From assembly GCA_963704025.1 (NCBI GenBank), contig CAVPGP010000001.1:992001-1056000 (forward strand): a DNA stretch of 64,000 bases, given 5' to 3'. The stretch is from CAVPGP01 sp963704025 (lineage in GTDB: Bacteria > Actinomycetota > Thermoleophilia > Gaiellales > Gaiellaceae). Under the pieces are notes generated by a model that worked only from the letters and a program-made list of their open reading frames with translations, searched no databases and was not told the DNA's origin. The translations under genes were made by a program, and so were the position numbers. Numbering within the stretch: the first letter of the stretch is position 1; each line of letters starts with the position of its first letter. Of the stretch, positions 1-7,850 are shown piece after piece.

Positions 1-15
1 GAAACAGTGAATCAC

Positions 16-36
16 TACCTGGTACACGACCAGGTA
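16..36. repeat. Short inverted repeat at window edge
   Basis: Eight-base arms TACCTGGT (16-23) and ACCAGGTA (29-36) flank a 5-base loop, upstream of the HAD gene. It resembles in style the other short palindromes of this window (3063, 7665, 53444) but is not the same sequence. Nothing else was recognised between position 1 and the first gene. Confidence 0.35.
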
Positions 37-106
37 CCAAGGGCACGCGCGGAGGGCAGGTACCGGCGGCACACCAGGCGGAGCCGCCGATAGCATCGCC
101 GCTGCC

Positions 107-772
107 ATGGAGTCCTCAGGCGGAACCGCCCGGTGGGCGACCTTCGACTGCTACGGCACGCTGATCGACTGGGACGGCGGCATCCGGGCGGAGCTCGCGC
201 GCGTTTTCGGCGGCGGCCGCGCCGACGAGCTCCTCGCGCGCTACCACGAGGTCGAGCCGCAGGTCCAGGCGCAGGACCCGGCGCGCACGTACCGCGCGGT
301 GATGGCCGAGACGCTGCGGAGGCTCGAGGCGCCGTCGGAGGAGGAGGACGCGCTCGGCCGCGCGCTTCCGGGCTGGCGGGCCTTTCCCGAGGTGCCCGGC
401 GCGCTCGCCGAGGCACGCGCCCGCGGGTGGCGGCTGGCGATCCTCTCCAACACCGACCGCGACTTCATCGAAGCGTCGATCCGGACGATCGGCGTCTCGT
501 TCGACGAGGTCGTCGTCGCATCCGAGATCCAGTCGTACAAGCCGCAGCGCCGTCACTGGGAGGAGTTCTCCCGGCGGACCGGCGCAGACCCCTCGCGCCA
601 CGTCCACGTCGCCGCGAGCCTCTTCCACGACATCGCGCCATCGAGCGCGCTGGGCCTGGCCAACATCTGGATCAACCGGCTCGACGAGCCTGCCGCGGGC
701 GAGGCGCCCCGGCGCGAACTGACGGATCTCTCCGGCCTGCCGGAGGCGCTCGATGAGCTCGTCCCCGCTTGA
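107..772 (+). CDS. HAD-family hydrolase, L-2-haloacid dehalogenase-like
   Basis: A 221-residue cytosolic protein. Near residue 14 it carries FDCYGTLIDWD, the DxYGT form of HAD motif I whose first Asp is the nucleophile. ILSNTDRD (motif II) and the KPQ lysine (motif III) follow. The HVAASLFHD stretch replaces the usual GD-D motif IV, as in haloacid dehalogenase type II proteins. The length fits that group. The ATG start is followed by good high-GC coding sequence, and the 3' end overlaps the next GNAT gene by 20 nt, so the two are probably co-transcribed. The substrate cannot be read from sequence; many members are general small-phosphate phosphatases or dehalogenases. Confidence 0.85.
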   Translation: MESSGGTARWATFDCYGTLIDWDGGIRAELARVFGGGRADELLARYHEVEPQVQAQDPARTYRAVMAETLRRLEAPSEEEDALGRALPGWRAFPEVPGALAEARARGWRLAILSNTDRDFIEASIRTIGVSFDEVVVASEIQSYKPQRRHWEEFSRRTGADPSRHVHVAASLFHDIAPSSALGLANIWINRLDEPAAGEAPRRELTDLSGLPEALDELVPA

Positions 773-1661
773 GTTGACGCATCCGGCCGAGGCCGAGGCG
801 CCGGAGATCCTCGAGGCGCTCGTCGCCTTCGACCTGCACTTCCTCGGCGAGGCGGACTGGACGCTGGAGGAGCTTCTGCAGGACTGGAGGGACGCCGACG
901 GGGGACAGGACGTCTGGATCGCGCGTGACGGCGGGCGGGTCGTCGGCTACCTCGAGCTGAGCGATCGCGACGGCGACTGGGGCTTCGACGGCTATGTGCG
1001 ACCTGACGCGTTCGGCCGCGGCGTCGGAACCGCGCTCGTCGAGCTCGGCGAGCAGGAGACGCGCCGTCGCGGCGGTGCGCGCGTCCGCACCGGCGTCCTC
1101 GGCCAGGACGAGGCGGCGCACCGGTTGCTGGCGGGTCGCGGCTACGAGGCCGTCCGGCGCTTCTACCGGATGAAGATCGACCTCGAGGACGCGCCGGAGC
1201 CCGTCGCCTGGCCGGAAGGGCTGGAGCTCCTGCCGTTCGACCTCGAGGGCGACACGGAGGCGGTGCATGCGGCGGTGACCGAAGCCTTCGCGGACCACTG
1301 GAGCCCCAACCCGCGACCGCATGACGCGTGGCTCGAGCAGCAGCGCAAGCGCGGGCGCACCGACTCGTGGAACTGGATCGTGGTTCGCGACGGCTCGGAG
1401 GTCGCAGCGGTGACGGTGCTCGACGGCGAGCGGTTCAACGGCGGCTGGATTGCGGCCGTGGCGACGCGCAGGCCGTGGCGGAGGCGCGGGCTCGGCGAGG
1501 CGATGCTGCACGAGGCGTTTCGCCGCTTCTGGGAGATCGGCCGCCGCGAGGTCGCGCTCGGGGTCGACGCGCAGAACGAGACGGGCGCGACGCGGCTCTA
1601 CGAGCGCGTCGGCATGCGTGTCGCTTCGAGCGCCACGTTCTTCGAGAAGGAGCTCGGGTGA
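753..1661 (+). CDS. Double-domain GNAT N-acetyltransferase
   Basis: 302 residues with two GNAT folds. The first half has the acetyl-CoA loop around FGRGVGTAL and the second has RRPWRRRGLGEA, both matching the R/Q-x-x-G-x-G/A consensus. The C-terminal ALGVDAQNETGATRLYERVGM block is the typical GNAT end. The two-domain layout is like mycothiol synthase MshD, but the sequence is not a clear MshD and the substrate is unknown. The ATG start lies inside the end of the HAD gene. The next gene is a paralogue, so this is a tandem duplication. Confidence 0.85.
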   Translation: MSSSPLELTHPAEAEAPEILEALVAFDLHFLGEADWTLEELLQDWRDADGGQDVWIARDGGRVVGYLELSDRDGDWGFDGYVRPDAFGRGVGTALVELGEQETRRRGGARVRTGVLGQDEAAHRLLAGRGYEAVRRFYRMKIDLEDAPEPVAWPEGLELLPFDLEGDTEAVHAAVTEAFADHWSPNPRPHDAWLEQQRKRGRTDSWNWIVVRDGSEVAAVTVLDGERFNGGWIAAVATRRPWRRRGLGEAMLHEAFRRFWEIGRREVALGVDAQNETGATRLYERVGMRVASSATFFEKELG

Positions 1662-2548
1662 TCCTGCGGCCGCCGACGATGGAGGACGTTCCGGCGATCT
1701 CGGCGCTGCTCAACCGCGTCGCCGACGCCGACGGGGCAGGCTGGGTCGACGACGAGGCGATTGCGAACTGGTTCACGAACCCCGCGTTCTCGCGCGAGGA
1801 GGACGCGGTTCTCGCCGAGCGCGACGGCGAGGGACGCGCCTACGCGGATCTGTACCGGCAGGACGCGACGCGCGTCTGGGCCGACCTCCGGGTCCCGCCG
1901 GAGGAGCGCGGCGGCGAGCTCCAGCGGGCCTTGATCGAGTGGGCCGAGAGCCGCGTCGCTCGAGGCACCCGCCTGCGCTTCTTCGTCCCGTCGACGGCCG
2001 GGCAGCTCCAGGGCGAGCTCGAGGGCCGCGGCTACCGGGCAGTCCGCTACTCGTTCCAGATGGAGCGGGATCTGGCCGGGCGGCCCGAGCCGCCGCGCTG
2101 GCCGGAAGGGATCGCCGTCCGGACCGTCGAAACGGACGAGCAGCGAAAGATCCACGCGGTCGCCGAGGAGGCGTTCGAGGACCACTGGGACCACACGCCG
2201 ACGCCGTTCGAGGAGTGGGAGCACTGGATGGCCGATCGCTTCGATCCCGCACTCTGGTACGTCGCCGTCGCGGGCGACGAGATCGCCGGCGTCTGCCTCT
2301 GCAAGCACCAGGCCGAGGGCCGGCCCGAGGTCGCGTGGGTCGAGACGCTCGCTGTGCGGCGGCCCTGGCGCCGCCGCGGGCTCGGCGAGGCGCTGCTCCG
2401 GCATTCCTTCCGGGAGCTGTACCGGCGCGGGCGGCGACGTGTCGGGCTCGGCGTCGACGGCGAGAACCTGACCGGGGCGGTGCGGCTCTACGAGCGGGTG
2501 GGCATGTCCGTCGCGCGGCGCCAGGACACCCTCGAGAAGGTCATGTGA
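1658..2548 (+). CDS. Double-domain GNAT N-acetyltransferase, paralogue of the upstream gene
   Basis: 296 residues from a GTG start that overlaps the preceding stop in the GTGA pattern; this was chosen over longer upstream extensions, which run inside the previous gene. The C-terminal GNAT domain has VRRPWRRRGLGEALL and GVDGENLTGAVRLYERVGM, nearly the same as the upstream protein. The N-terminal GNAT domain is more degenerate. The tight overlap implies translational coupling. Substrate unknown. Confidence 0.85.
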   Translation: MILRPPTMEDVPAISALLNRVADADGAGWVDDEAIANWFTNPAFSREEDAVLAERDGEGRAYADLYRQDATRVWADLRVPPEERGGELQRALIEWAESRVARGTRLRFFVPSTAGQLQGELEGRGYRAVRYSFQMERDLAGRPEPPRWPEGIAVRTVETDEQRKIHAVAEEAFEDHWDHTPTPFEEWEHWMADRFDPALWYVAVAGDEIAGVCLCKHQAEGRPEVAWVETLAVRRPWRRRGLGEALLRHSFRELYRRGRRRVGLGVDGENLTGAVRLYERVGMSVARRQDTLEKVM

Positions 2549-3306
2549 GCGCGCTCCGCGCCCGCTGCCCCGACTGCCGGACGCTGACGGCGGTCGCGCT
2601 CGGCGGCGGCGAGTACCAGTGCCACTCCTGCGGGCGCGAGTTCGCGGCCGGGCTCGTTCGTGTGCCGCGCGCCTGGGGCGTCGGCGGCGAGGCGATGGCC
2701 GAGGCCGCGTGGACCCCGCTTCCCTATCCGGAGACCGAGGTCGTCGAGCGCGACACGCTCGCGGAGCAGGTCGACGCGCTGGCGGCGAACCTTCCCGAGC
2801 GCCCGCTCGTGCTCGGCGGCTGCTGCTGCTCCCACGTCGGCGCGGCGCGCGAGCTGGCACGGCGCCACCCGGGGCTCGGGATCGTGTGGCTCGACGCCCA
2901 CGGAGACGTGAACACGCCCGAGTCGTCGCCGTCCGGCAACGCCTGGGGGATGCCGCTGAGGATGATCATCGACTCGGGCGCCGTCCCGCCGGAGCGGGTC
3001 TGCCTCGTCGGCGCCCGGAACCTGGACCCGCCCGAGGCGGACTACATCGCCGCGACCGGAATCCAGGTAACAGTCTGTTACTTGGACGGACCGGTGTACG
3101 TGGCGCTCGACTGCGACGTCCTGGCCGAGGAGGAGGTGGCGTCGTTCATGCCCGAGCCGGGCGGTCTCTCGGTGGCCGAGGTGGAGCGGATCCTGGCCGG
3201 CCTCCATGGCGTCGTCGGCGTCGGCGTCACGGGCCTCCGGCCCGACCCGCGCAACGGGGAGCCGGTTGCGCGGCTGGTGGCCGCGGGCCTGGCCAGGCCC
3301 TCCTAG
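2545..3306 (+). CDS. Arginase/ureohydrolase-fold protein with N-terminal zinc ribbon
   Basis: 253 residues from a GTG overlapping the previous stop (GTGA). Residues ~7-28 form a zinc ribbon with two CxxC pairs (CPDC and CHSC). The rest is arginase-like: GGCCCSHVG stands where the family has GGDHS, WLDAHGDVNTP carries the D-x-H-x-D metal ligands, and VALDCDVL carries the D-x-D pair. Most manganese ligands are present, but the first motif is altered and Cys-rich and the protein is short (arginases run about 300). A 23-nt palindrome (3063-3085) sits in frame and encodes VTVCYL just before the second metal motif. The substrate is unknown; arginase, agmatinase or formiminoglutamase activity is only an analogy. 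Confidence 0.75.
   Translation: MSALRARCPDCRTLTAVALGGGEYQCHSCGREFAAGLVRVPRAWGVGGEAMAEAAWTPLPYPETEVVERDTLAEQVDALAANLPERPLVLGGCCCSHVGAARELARRHPGLGIVWLDAHGDVNTPESSPSGNAWGMPLRMIIDSGAVPPERVCLVGARNLDPPEADYIAATGIQVTVCYLDGPVYVALDCDVLAEEEVASFMPEPGGLSVAEVERILAGLHGVVGVGVTGLRPDPRNGEPVARLVAAGLARPS
3063..3085. repeat. 23-nt near-palindrome inside the arginase-like gene
   Basis: Arms CCAGGTAACAG and CTGTTACTTGG flank a single T, with one mismatch between the arms. The same 23 bases with a single difference recur at 53447-53469 between convergent genes. Here it lies within coding sequence and keeps the frame. Confidence 0.7.
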
Positions 3307-3345
3307 TGCAACTCCGGGCTGGACGCACAGGTCTAAGATCACGCG

Positions 3346-4203
3346 ATGTCCGAACCCCGCATCGACGTCTCGATCGAGCACAAGCACGCGCCGGAGCCCA
3401 CGGCGGAGGCGAGGCAGCACCCGAACACGTGCCCCAGCTGCGGCTCGCACTACCGCGACGACGAGCTCGACCAGCACCTCCGCGTCTGCCCCCAGTGCGG
3501 GCACCACTTCCCGGTGCGCGCCCGCATGAGGATCGAGCAGCTCGCCGATCCCGGCTCGTTCGAGGAAGGGGCCGAGGACGTCCGCTCGGGCGACCCCCTC
3601 GCCTTCTTCGACCTGCGCCCGTACACGGAGCGTCTCGCGGAGGCCGAGCTGAGAACCGACATGGGCGAGGCGATCGTGATCGGCCGCGCGGCGCTCGACG
3701 GGCATCCCGTCGAGCTGGCCGTGATGGACTTCGCCTTCATGGGCGGTTCGATGGGCAGCGCCGTCGGCGAGAAATTCGTGCGCGCCTGCGAGAGCGCCGT
3801 CGACCGCGAGGTACCGCTCGTGACGGTCACGAGCTCCGGCGGCGCGCGCATGCAGGAGGGGATCCTCTCGCTGATGCAGCTCCCGAAGACCGTGGTCGCG
3901 GTCGAGGATCTCCGCGACGCCCAGGTGCCGATGATCGTCGTCATGGCCCACCCGACCACCGCCGGGGTGCTGGCCAGCTTCGCGTCGCTCGGCGACGTGA
4001 CGATCGCCGAGCCGGGCGCGTTGATCGCCTTCACGGGACCGCGCGTCGTCCAGCAGACGACCCGCGAGAAGCTCCCGGAGGACTTCGGGCTCGCCGAGCA
4101 GAACCTCCGCTTCGGCCATCTCGACGCGATCCTGCCTCGGACGGAGCTGCGCGCGTACGTGTCTCGTCTTCTGCGACTCTTCGCCGGTGCCGAGCGAAGG
4201 TGA
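3346..4203 (+). CDS. accD: Acetyl-CoA carboxylase carboxyltransferase subunit beta
   Basis: 285 residues. The beta subunit pairs with AccA to transfer CO2 from biotin to acetyl-CoA, giving malonyl-CoA for fatty acid synthesis in the cytosol. Residues 29-51 hold the typical AccD zinc ribbon (CPSC, CPQC). The carboxyltransferase core has FMGGSMGSAVGEK and SSGGARMQEG, the oxyanion-hole and acyl-CoA-binding region, and the length is normal. It overlaps accA by 17 nt, so the two subunits are made from one transcript. The gap to the arginase-like gene is 39 nt. Confidence 0.95.
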   Translation: MSEPRIDVSIEHKHAPEPTAEARQHPNTCPSCGSHYRDDELDQHLRVCPQCGHHFPVRARMRIEQLADPGSFEEGAEDVRSGDPLAFFDLRPYTERLAEAELRTDMGEAIVIGRAALDGHPVELAVMDFAFMGGSMGSAVGEKFVRACESAVDREVPLVTVTSSGGARMQEGILSLMQLPKTVVAVEDLRDAQVPMIVVMAHPTTAGVLASFASLGDVTIAEPGALIAFTGPRVVQQTTREKLPEDFGLAEQNLRFGHLDAILPRTELRAYVSRLLRLFAGAERR

Positions 4204-5125
4204 AGCGAGGATCCGTGACCGGCTCGGAAAGTTGAGCGGGTTGCCCCTCCTCCGCGGCGCGCGGCTCTCGGGCGAGCTCGACCGGCTGCAGCACCAGCTG
4301 GACCGGCTGCAGCAGGAGCCGACCGACGAGGAGATCTGGCGCTCGGTCGAGCTGGCGCGGCATCCGGACCGCCCGTACACGATGGACTACGTGGAGCGGA
4401 TGCTCGACGACTGGGTCGAGCTGCACGGCGACCGCGGCCGGGCGGACGACGGCGCGCTCGTCACCGGGCTCGGGCTGCTGGACGGACGGACGGTCGCTCT
4501 CGTCGGACATCAGAAGGGCCGCGACGTGAAGGAGCGCCTCGACCGCCAGTTCGGCATGGCCTATCCGGAGGGCTACCAGAAGGCAATGCGGGTGATGGAG
4601 CTTGCCGAGCGCCACCGCCTGCCGCTGATCTCGCTCGTCGACACGCCCGGCGCGTATCCGGGCGTTGCGGCCGAGCAGCACGGGCAGGGCGGGGCGATTG
4701 CGCGCTCCCAGGCCGAGATGGTCCGTCTGACCGTGCCGACCGTCGCCTGCGTGATCGGCGAGGGCGGTTCCGGCGGCGCCGTGGCGATCGCCGTCTCGGA
4801 TCGCGTGTTGATGCAGGAGAACGCGATCTACTCGGTGATCACTCCGGAGGGCTGCGCCGCGATCCTCTGGCGGGACGCGGGCGAGGCGAAGAAGGCGGCG
4901 GCGGCCTTCAAGCCCGACGCGCAGCACTGCCTGGAGCTGGGCGTGATCGACGGCATCGTTCCGGAGCCGAAGGGCGGGGCGCACGAGAACCACGACGAGG
5001 CGGCGCGCCTGCTGAAGGCGGCTCTCCTCGACGCGCTTGACGACCTGGACGTCCTCTCAGGGGAAGATTTGCGGCGTCAGCGGCGTGAAAAGTTCCGCCG
5101 CATGGGCGTCTTCACGGACGCTTAA
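4187..5125 (+). CDS. accA: Acetyl-CoA carboxylase carboxyltransferase subunit alpha
   Basis: 312 residues from a GTG inside the end of accD. The N-terminal leucine-rich helix (LSGELDRLQHQLDRLQQ) and the core motifs GHQKGRD, DTPGAYPG, GEGGSGGAVA and YSVITPEGCAAILW are diagnostic of AccA. It forms the alpha2-beta2 carboxyltransferase with AccD. Separate accA and accD genes are the bacterial four-subunit type rather than the fused acyl-CoA carboxylase beta common in Streptomyces and Mycobacterium. A GC-rich hairpin follows 48 nt after the stop. Confidence 0.95.
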   Translation: MPSEGEARIRDRLGKLSGLPLLRGARLSGELDRLQHQLDRLQQEPTDEEIWRSVELARHPDRPYTMDYVERMLDDWVELHGDRGRADDGALVTGLGLLDGRTVALVGHQKGRDVKERLDRQFGMAYPEGYQKAMRVMELAERHRLPLISLVDTPGAYPGVAAEQHGQGGAIARSQAEMVRLTVPTVACVIGEGGSGGAVAIAVSDRVLMQENAIYSVITPEGCAAILWRDAGEAKKAAAAFKPDAQHCLELGVIDGIVPEPKGGAHENHDEAARLLKAALLDALDDLDVLSGEDLRRQRREKFRRMGVFTDA

Positions 5126-5172
5126 CACCCTTTCCACAGCGTCCACAGGGTTTTCAACGGGGTCGAAAACGT

Positions 5173-5200
5173 CTTGAGGCCGGCAAAAGCCGGCCCCAAG
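5173..5200 (+). terminator. Terminator-like hairpin after accA
   Basis: The stem GGCCGGC/GCCGGCC has an AAAA loop and is extended by CTTG/CAAG across one mismatch. No T-run follows, which is common for high-GC actinobacterial terminators. It lies between accA and ligD. Confidence 0.6.
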
Positions 5201-5266
5201 CGCCTAACCCCCCGTCAGGTGGAGAAGATTGCTGTTGAGATGTCCACGGAACGGGAGCGGTAAACG

Positions 5267-7597
5267 TTGGCGAAGCTCGAGACCTACAAGCGCAAGCGAG
5301 ACCCGAAGCGCACGCCGGAGCCGTTCGGCGGCGGGAGACGCGGCAAGCAGCCGATCTTCGTCGTCCAGCGCCACCACGCGCGCAGCCTCCACTACGACTT
5401 CCGGCTCGAGCGCGACGGCGTCCTCCTCTCGTGGGCGGTGCCGAAGGGCGTGCCGCTCGAGCCGGGGGAGCAGCATCTGGCGGTGCATGTGGAGGATCAC
5501 CCGATCGAGTACGCCCAGTTCGAGGGCGAGATCCCCACGGGCAACTACGGCGCCGGCACCGTCGAGATCTGGGACTGGGGCACGTACGAGCTCGTCGAGG
5601 AGAAGCCGAACGGCGGCCTGACGGTCCGCCTGCACGGCGAGCGGCTCGAGGGCCTCTGGTCGCTCGTCCCGGCGCACCTCTCCGGAGACGAGAAGAACTG
5701 GCTGATCGTCAAGAAGAAGGAGCCGGAAGGCGAGGCTCAGTTCGTCGAGCGCGAGTATGAGCCGATGCTGGCCACGCTCGTCGAGGAAGTCCCGAAGGGC
5801 GACGGCTGGCTCTTCGAGGTGAAGTGGGACGGCTATCGCGCGCTCGCGTACGTGCGCGGCGGCGAGTGCGTGCTGAAGAGCCGGAACAAGAACGACCTGA
5901 CGCCGCGGTTCCCGTCCGTGGCGAAGGCGATCGTCGCAGCGGCGAAGAGCTCGCACTGCGTGCTCGACGGCGAGGTCTGCGCCCTGGACGCAGAAGGCCG
6001 GCCGAGCTTCTCAGCCATGCAGCAGGGCGCTCAGACGCTCGTCTTCTACGCTTTCGACGTGCTCGAGGCAGACGGGCGGGAGAGGCTGGAGCTGCCGTTC
6101 GTCGAGCGGCACGCGTTGCTTGCACGGCTGCTGGACAGGCGGTCGCGCGCCGTGCGGCTCTCGGACACCTTCGAGGACGGCGAGGCGCTGCTCGAGGCGG
6201 TGAAGGCACAGGGCCTCGAGGGGATCATGGCGAAGCGGGCGGAGTCGCCCTACCGGCCGGGCAAGCGGACGCGCGAGTGGCTGAAGATCAAGCCGACCGG
6301 GCGCCAGGAGTTCGTGATCGTCGGGTACACGAAGGGGCAGGGGCGGCGCGCGGACGCCTTCGGGTCACTCGTGCTCGCGGTGCGCGACCCGGACGGGCTG
6401 CGCTGGGTCGGTAACGTCGGGACGGGCTTCAGCGAGGCGGAGATCGAGCGGCTGCTGCAGAGGCTGAAGCCGCTCGTGCGCGAGACGTCGCCGCTGAAGG
6501 AGGTCCCGAAGATGCCGAAGGTGCGGAAGGGAGACGTCGTCTGGGTCGAGCCGAAGCTCGTCGCCGAGGTGAAGTTCGTCGAGTGGACGCACGACCATCA
6601 TCTGCGCGCGCCCGCCTATCTCGGGGTGCGCGAGGACAAGGAGGCCGAGGACGTGGTGGAAGAGCAGGAGCAGCCGCTCCCCATCGAGCCGGAGATCCGC
6701 AAGGGCAAGCGTGTGCTCAAGCTGTCCAACCTCGACAAGCCGTTCTGGCCCGAGGAGGGAATCACGAAGGGCGACCTGCTGGCGTACTACCGGGACGTTG
6801 CGCCGACGATCCTGCCCCATCTCAGGGACCGCCCTTTCACCATGAAGCGGTATCCCGACGGGTGGAACGGGCCGCACTTCTTCCAGAAGGACGCGCCGAA
6901 GCACATGCCCGAGTGGATCCCGACGTTCCGCGCGCAGGTCTCGACCCGCGAGCGGCCGCCGCAGCGGCGCTGGATCGACTTCCCGCTCGTCAACGACGAG
7001 CTGGCGCTGCTCTGGATGGTGAACATGGGCTGCATCGACCTGAACACCTGGTACTCGCGGATCGACAGGCCGGAGCGGCCGGACTGGGTGCTCTTCGACC
7101 TCGACCCCTCCGACGACGTCGGCTTCCCCGAAACGATCCAGGTCGCGCTGTTGATCAAGGAGACGCTCGACGCGCTGGGTCTCGCGTCTTTCCCGAAGAC
7201 GTCCGGGTCGGAGGGCATCCACATCCTCGTCCCCGTCGAGCGCCGCGCCACCTTCGCCGCCACGCGCGAGTTCGCCGAGATCGTCGCGCGGGCGGTCGCC
7301 GCGGCCCACCCGGGTCTCGCGACGACGGAGTGGTCGAAGAAGAAGCGCCGCGGCGTGCTGATCGACGCGAACCAGAACGGCTTCGGCAAGACGATCGCCT
7401 CCGTCTATTCGGTGCGCCCGAAGCCGGGCGCACCGGTCTCGACGCCGCTGCGCTGGGATGAGGTGACCCAGAACCTCAACCCGGCGATCTACTCGATGGA
7501 CGTCGTCATCGACCGCGTGCGCCGTCAGGGCGACCTCTTCGAGCCGGTGCTCACGACGAAGCAGTCGCTGGCGAAGGCGTTGAAGCAGATCCGCTGA
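5267..7597 (+). CDS. ligD: Multifunctional DNA ligase D (phosphoesterase-ligase-polymerase)
   Basis: 776 residues. LigD is the bacterial non-homologous end-joining enzyme, normally working with Ku. The N-terminal ~155 residues are the 3'-phosphoesterase domain (RHHARSLHYDFRLE). The ATP-dependent ligase domain follows, with the lysine nucleophile in EVKWDGYR (~186) and EGIMAK. The C-terminal primase-polymerase domain has LSNLDKPFWP and the FDLDPSDD metal motif (~610). The start is TTG with GGGAG about 8 nt upstream. A 7-codon ORF (ATG at 5239, MSTERER) ends just before it. No ku gene lies in the window. Confidence 0.93.
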   Translation: MAKLETYKRKRDPKRTPEPFGGGRRGKQPIFVVQRHHARSLHYDFRLERDGVLLSWAVPKGVPLEPGEQHLAVHVEDHPIEYAQFEGEIPTGNYGAGTVEIWDWGTYELVEEKPNGGLTVRLHGERLEGLWSLVPAHLSGDEKNWLIVKKKEPEGEAQFVEREYEPMLATLVEEVPKGDGWLFEVKWDGYRALAYVRGGECVLKSRNKNDLTPRFPSVAKAIVAAAKSSHCVLDGEVCALDAEGRPSFSAMQQGAQTLVFYAFDVLEADGRERLELPFVERHALLARLLDRRSRAVRLSDTFEDGEALLEAVKAQGLEGIMAKRAESPYRPGKRTREWLKIKPTGRQEFVIVGYTKGQGRRADAFGSLVLAVRDPDGLRWVGNVGTGFSEAEIERLLQRLKPLVRETSPLKEVPKMPKVRKGDVVWVEPKLVAEVKFVEWTHDHHLRAPAYLGVREDKEAEDVVEEQEQPLPIEPEIRKGKRVLKLSNLDKPFWPEEGITKGDLLAYYRDVAPTILPHLRDRPFTMKRYPDGWNGPHFFQKDAPKHMPEWIPTFRAQVSTRERPPQRRWIDFPLVNDELALLWMVNMGCIDLNTWYSRIDRPERPDWVLFDLDPSDDVGFPETIQVALLIKETLDALGLASFPKTSGSEGIHILVPVERRATFAATREFAEIVARAVAAAHPGLATTEWSKKKRRGVLIDANQNGFGKTIASVYSVRPKPGAPVSTPLRWDEVTQNLNPAIYSMDVVIDRVRRQGDLFEPVLTTKQSLAKALKQIR

Positions 7598-7664
7598 GCC
7601 GCGGCATGCTCACTGAGCGAGGCGGGGCTCTGAAAACGGCGTCCCAAACGGTGCCTTCCCAAAC

Positions 7665-7677
7665 GGTGCCTGGCACC
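7665..7677. repeat. GGTGCC-T-GGCACC palindrome, copy 1
   Basis: A perfect 6-1-6 palindrome downstream of ligD. It is preceded by two direct copies of CCCAAACGGTGCC (from about 7643 and 7658). The 253-nt gap between ligD and the Nif3-like gene holds this, a second copy and short direct repeats, but no supported gene. Confidence 0.6.
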
Positions 7678-7763
7678 AGACATGGCGAACTCGGACATCC
7701 GTGGTTGCCGCGCTGCACAGGGGAAGCCGCGACTTCTGTGACAGTTGCGTGACACCTGGCGAC

Positions 7764-7776
7764 GGTGCCTGGCACC
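7764..7776. repeat. GGTGCC-T-GGCACC palindrome, copy 2
   Basis: Identical to the copy 99 nt upstream and followed by two direct GGCACCGGAG copies. A REP-like repeat is the simplest reading. It sits about 75 nt before the start of the Nif3-like gene. Confidence 0.6.
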
Positions 7777-7850
7777 GGAGGCCGGCACCGGAGGGGTCGA
7801 GCGGGCGGACAGGCTTTTGGCCCCGTGGGAAGTCCCGTAGAGTCGCGCCG

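Noticed and set aside
2488..4380. 630-codon minus-strand frame over the arginase-like gene and accD
   Set aside because: It is antisense to two well-supported genes with zinc ribbons and carboxyltransferase motifs, and has no recognised domain.
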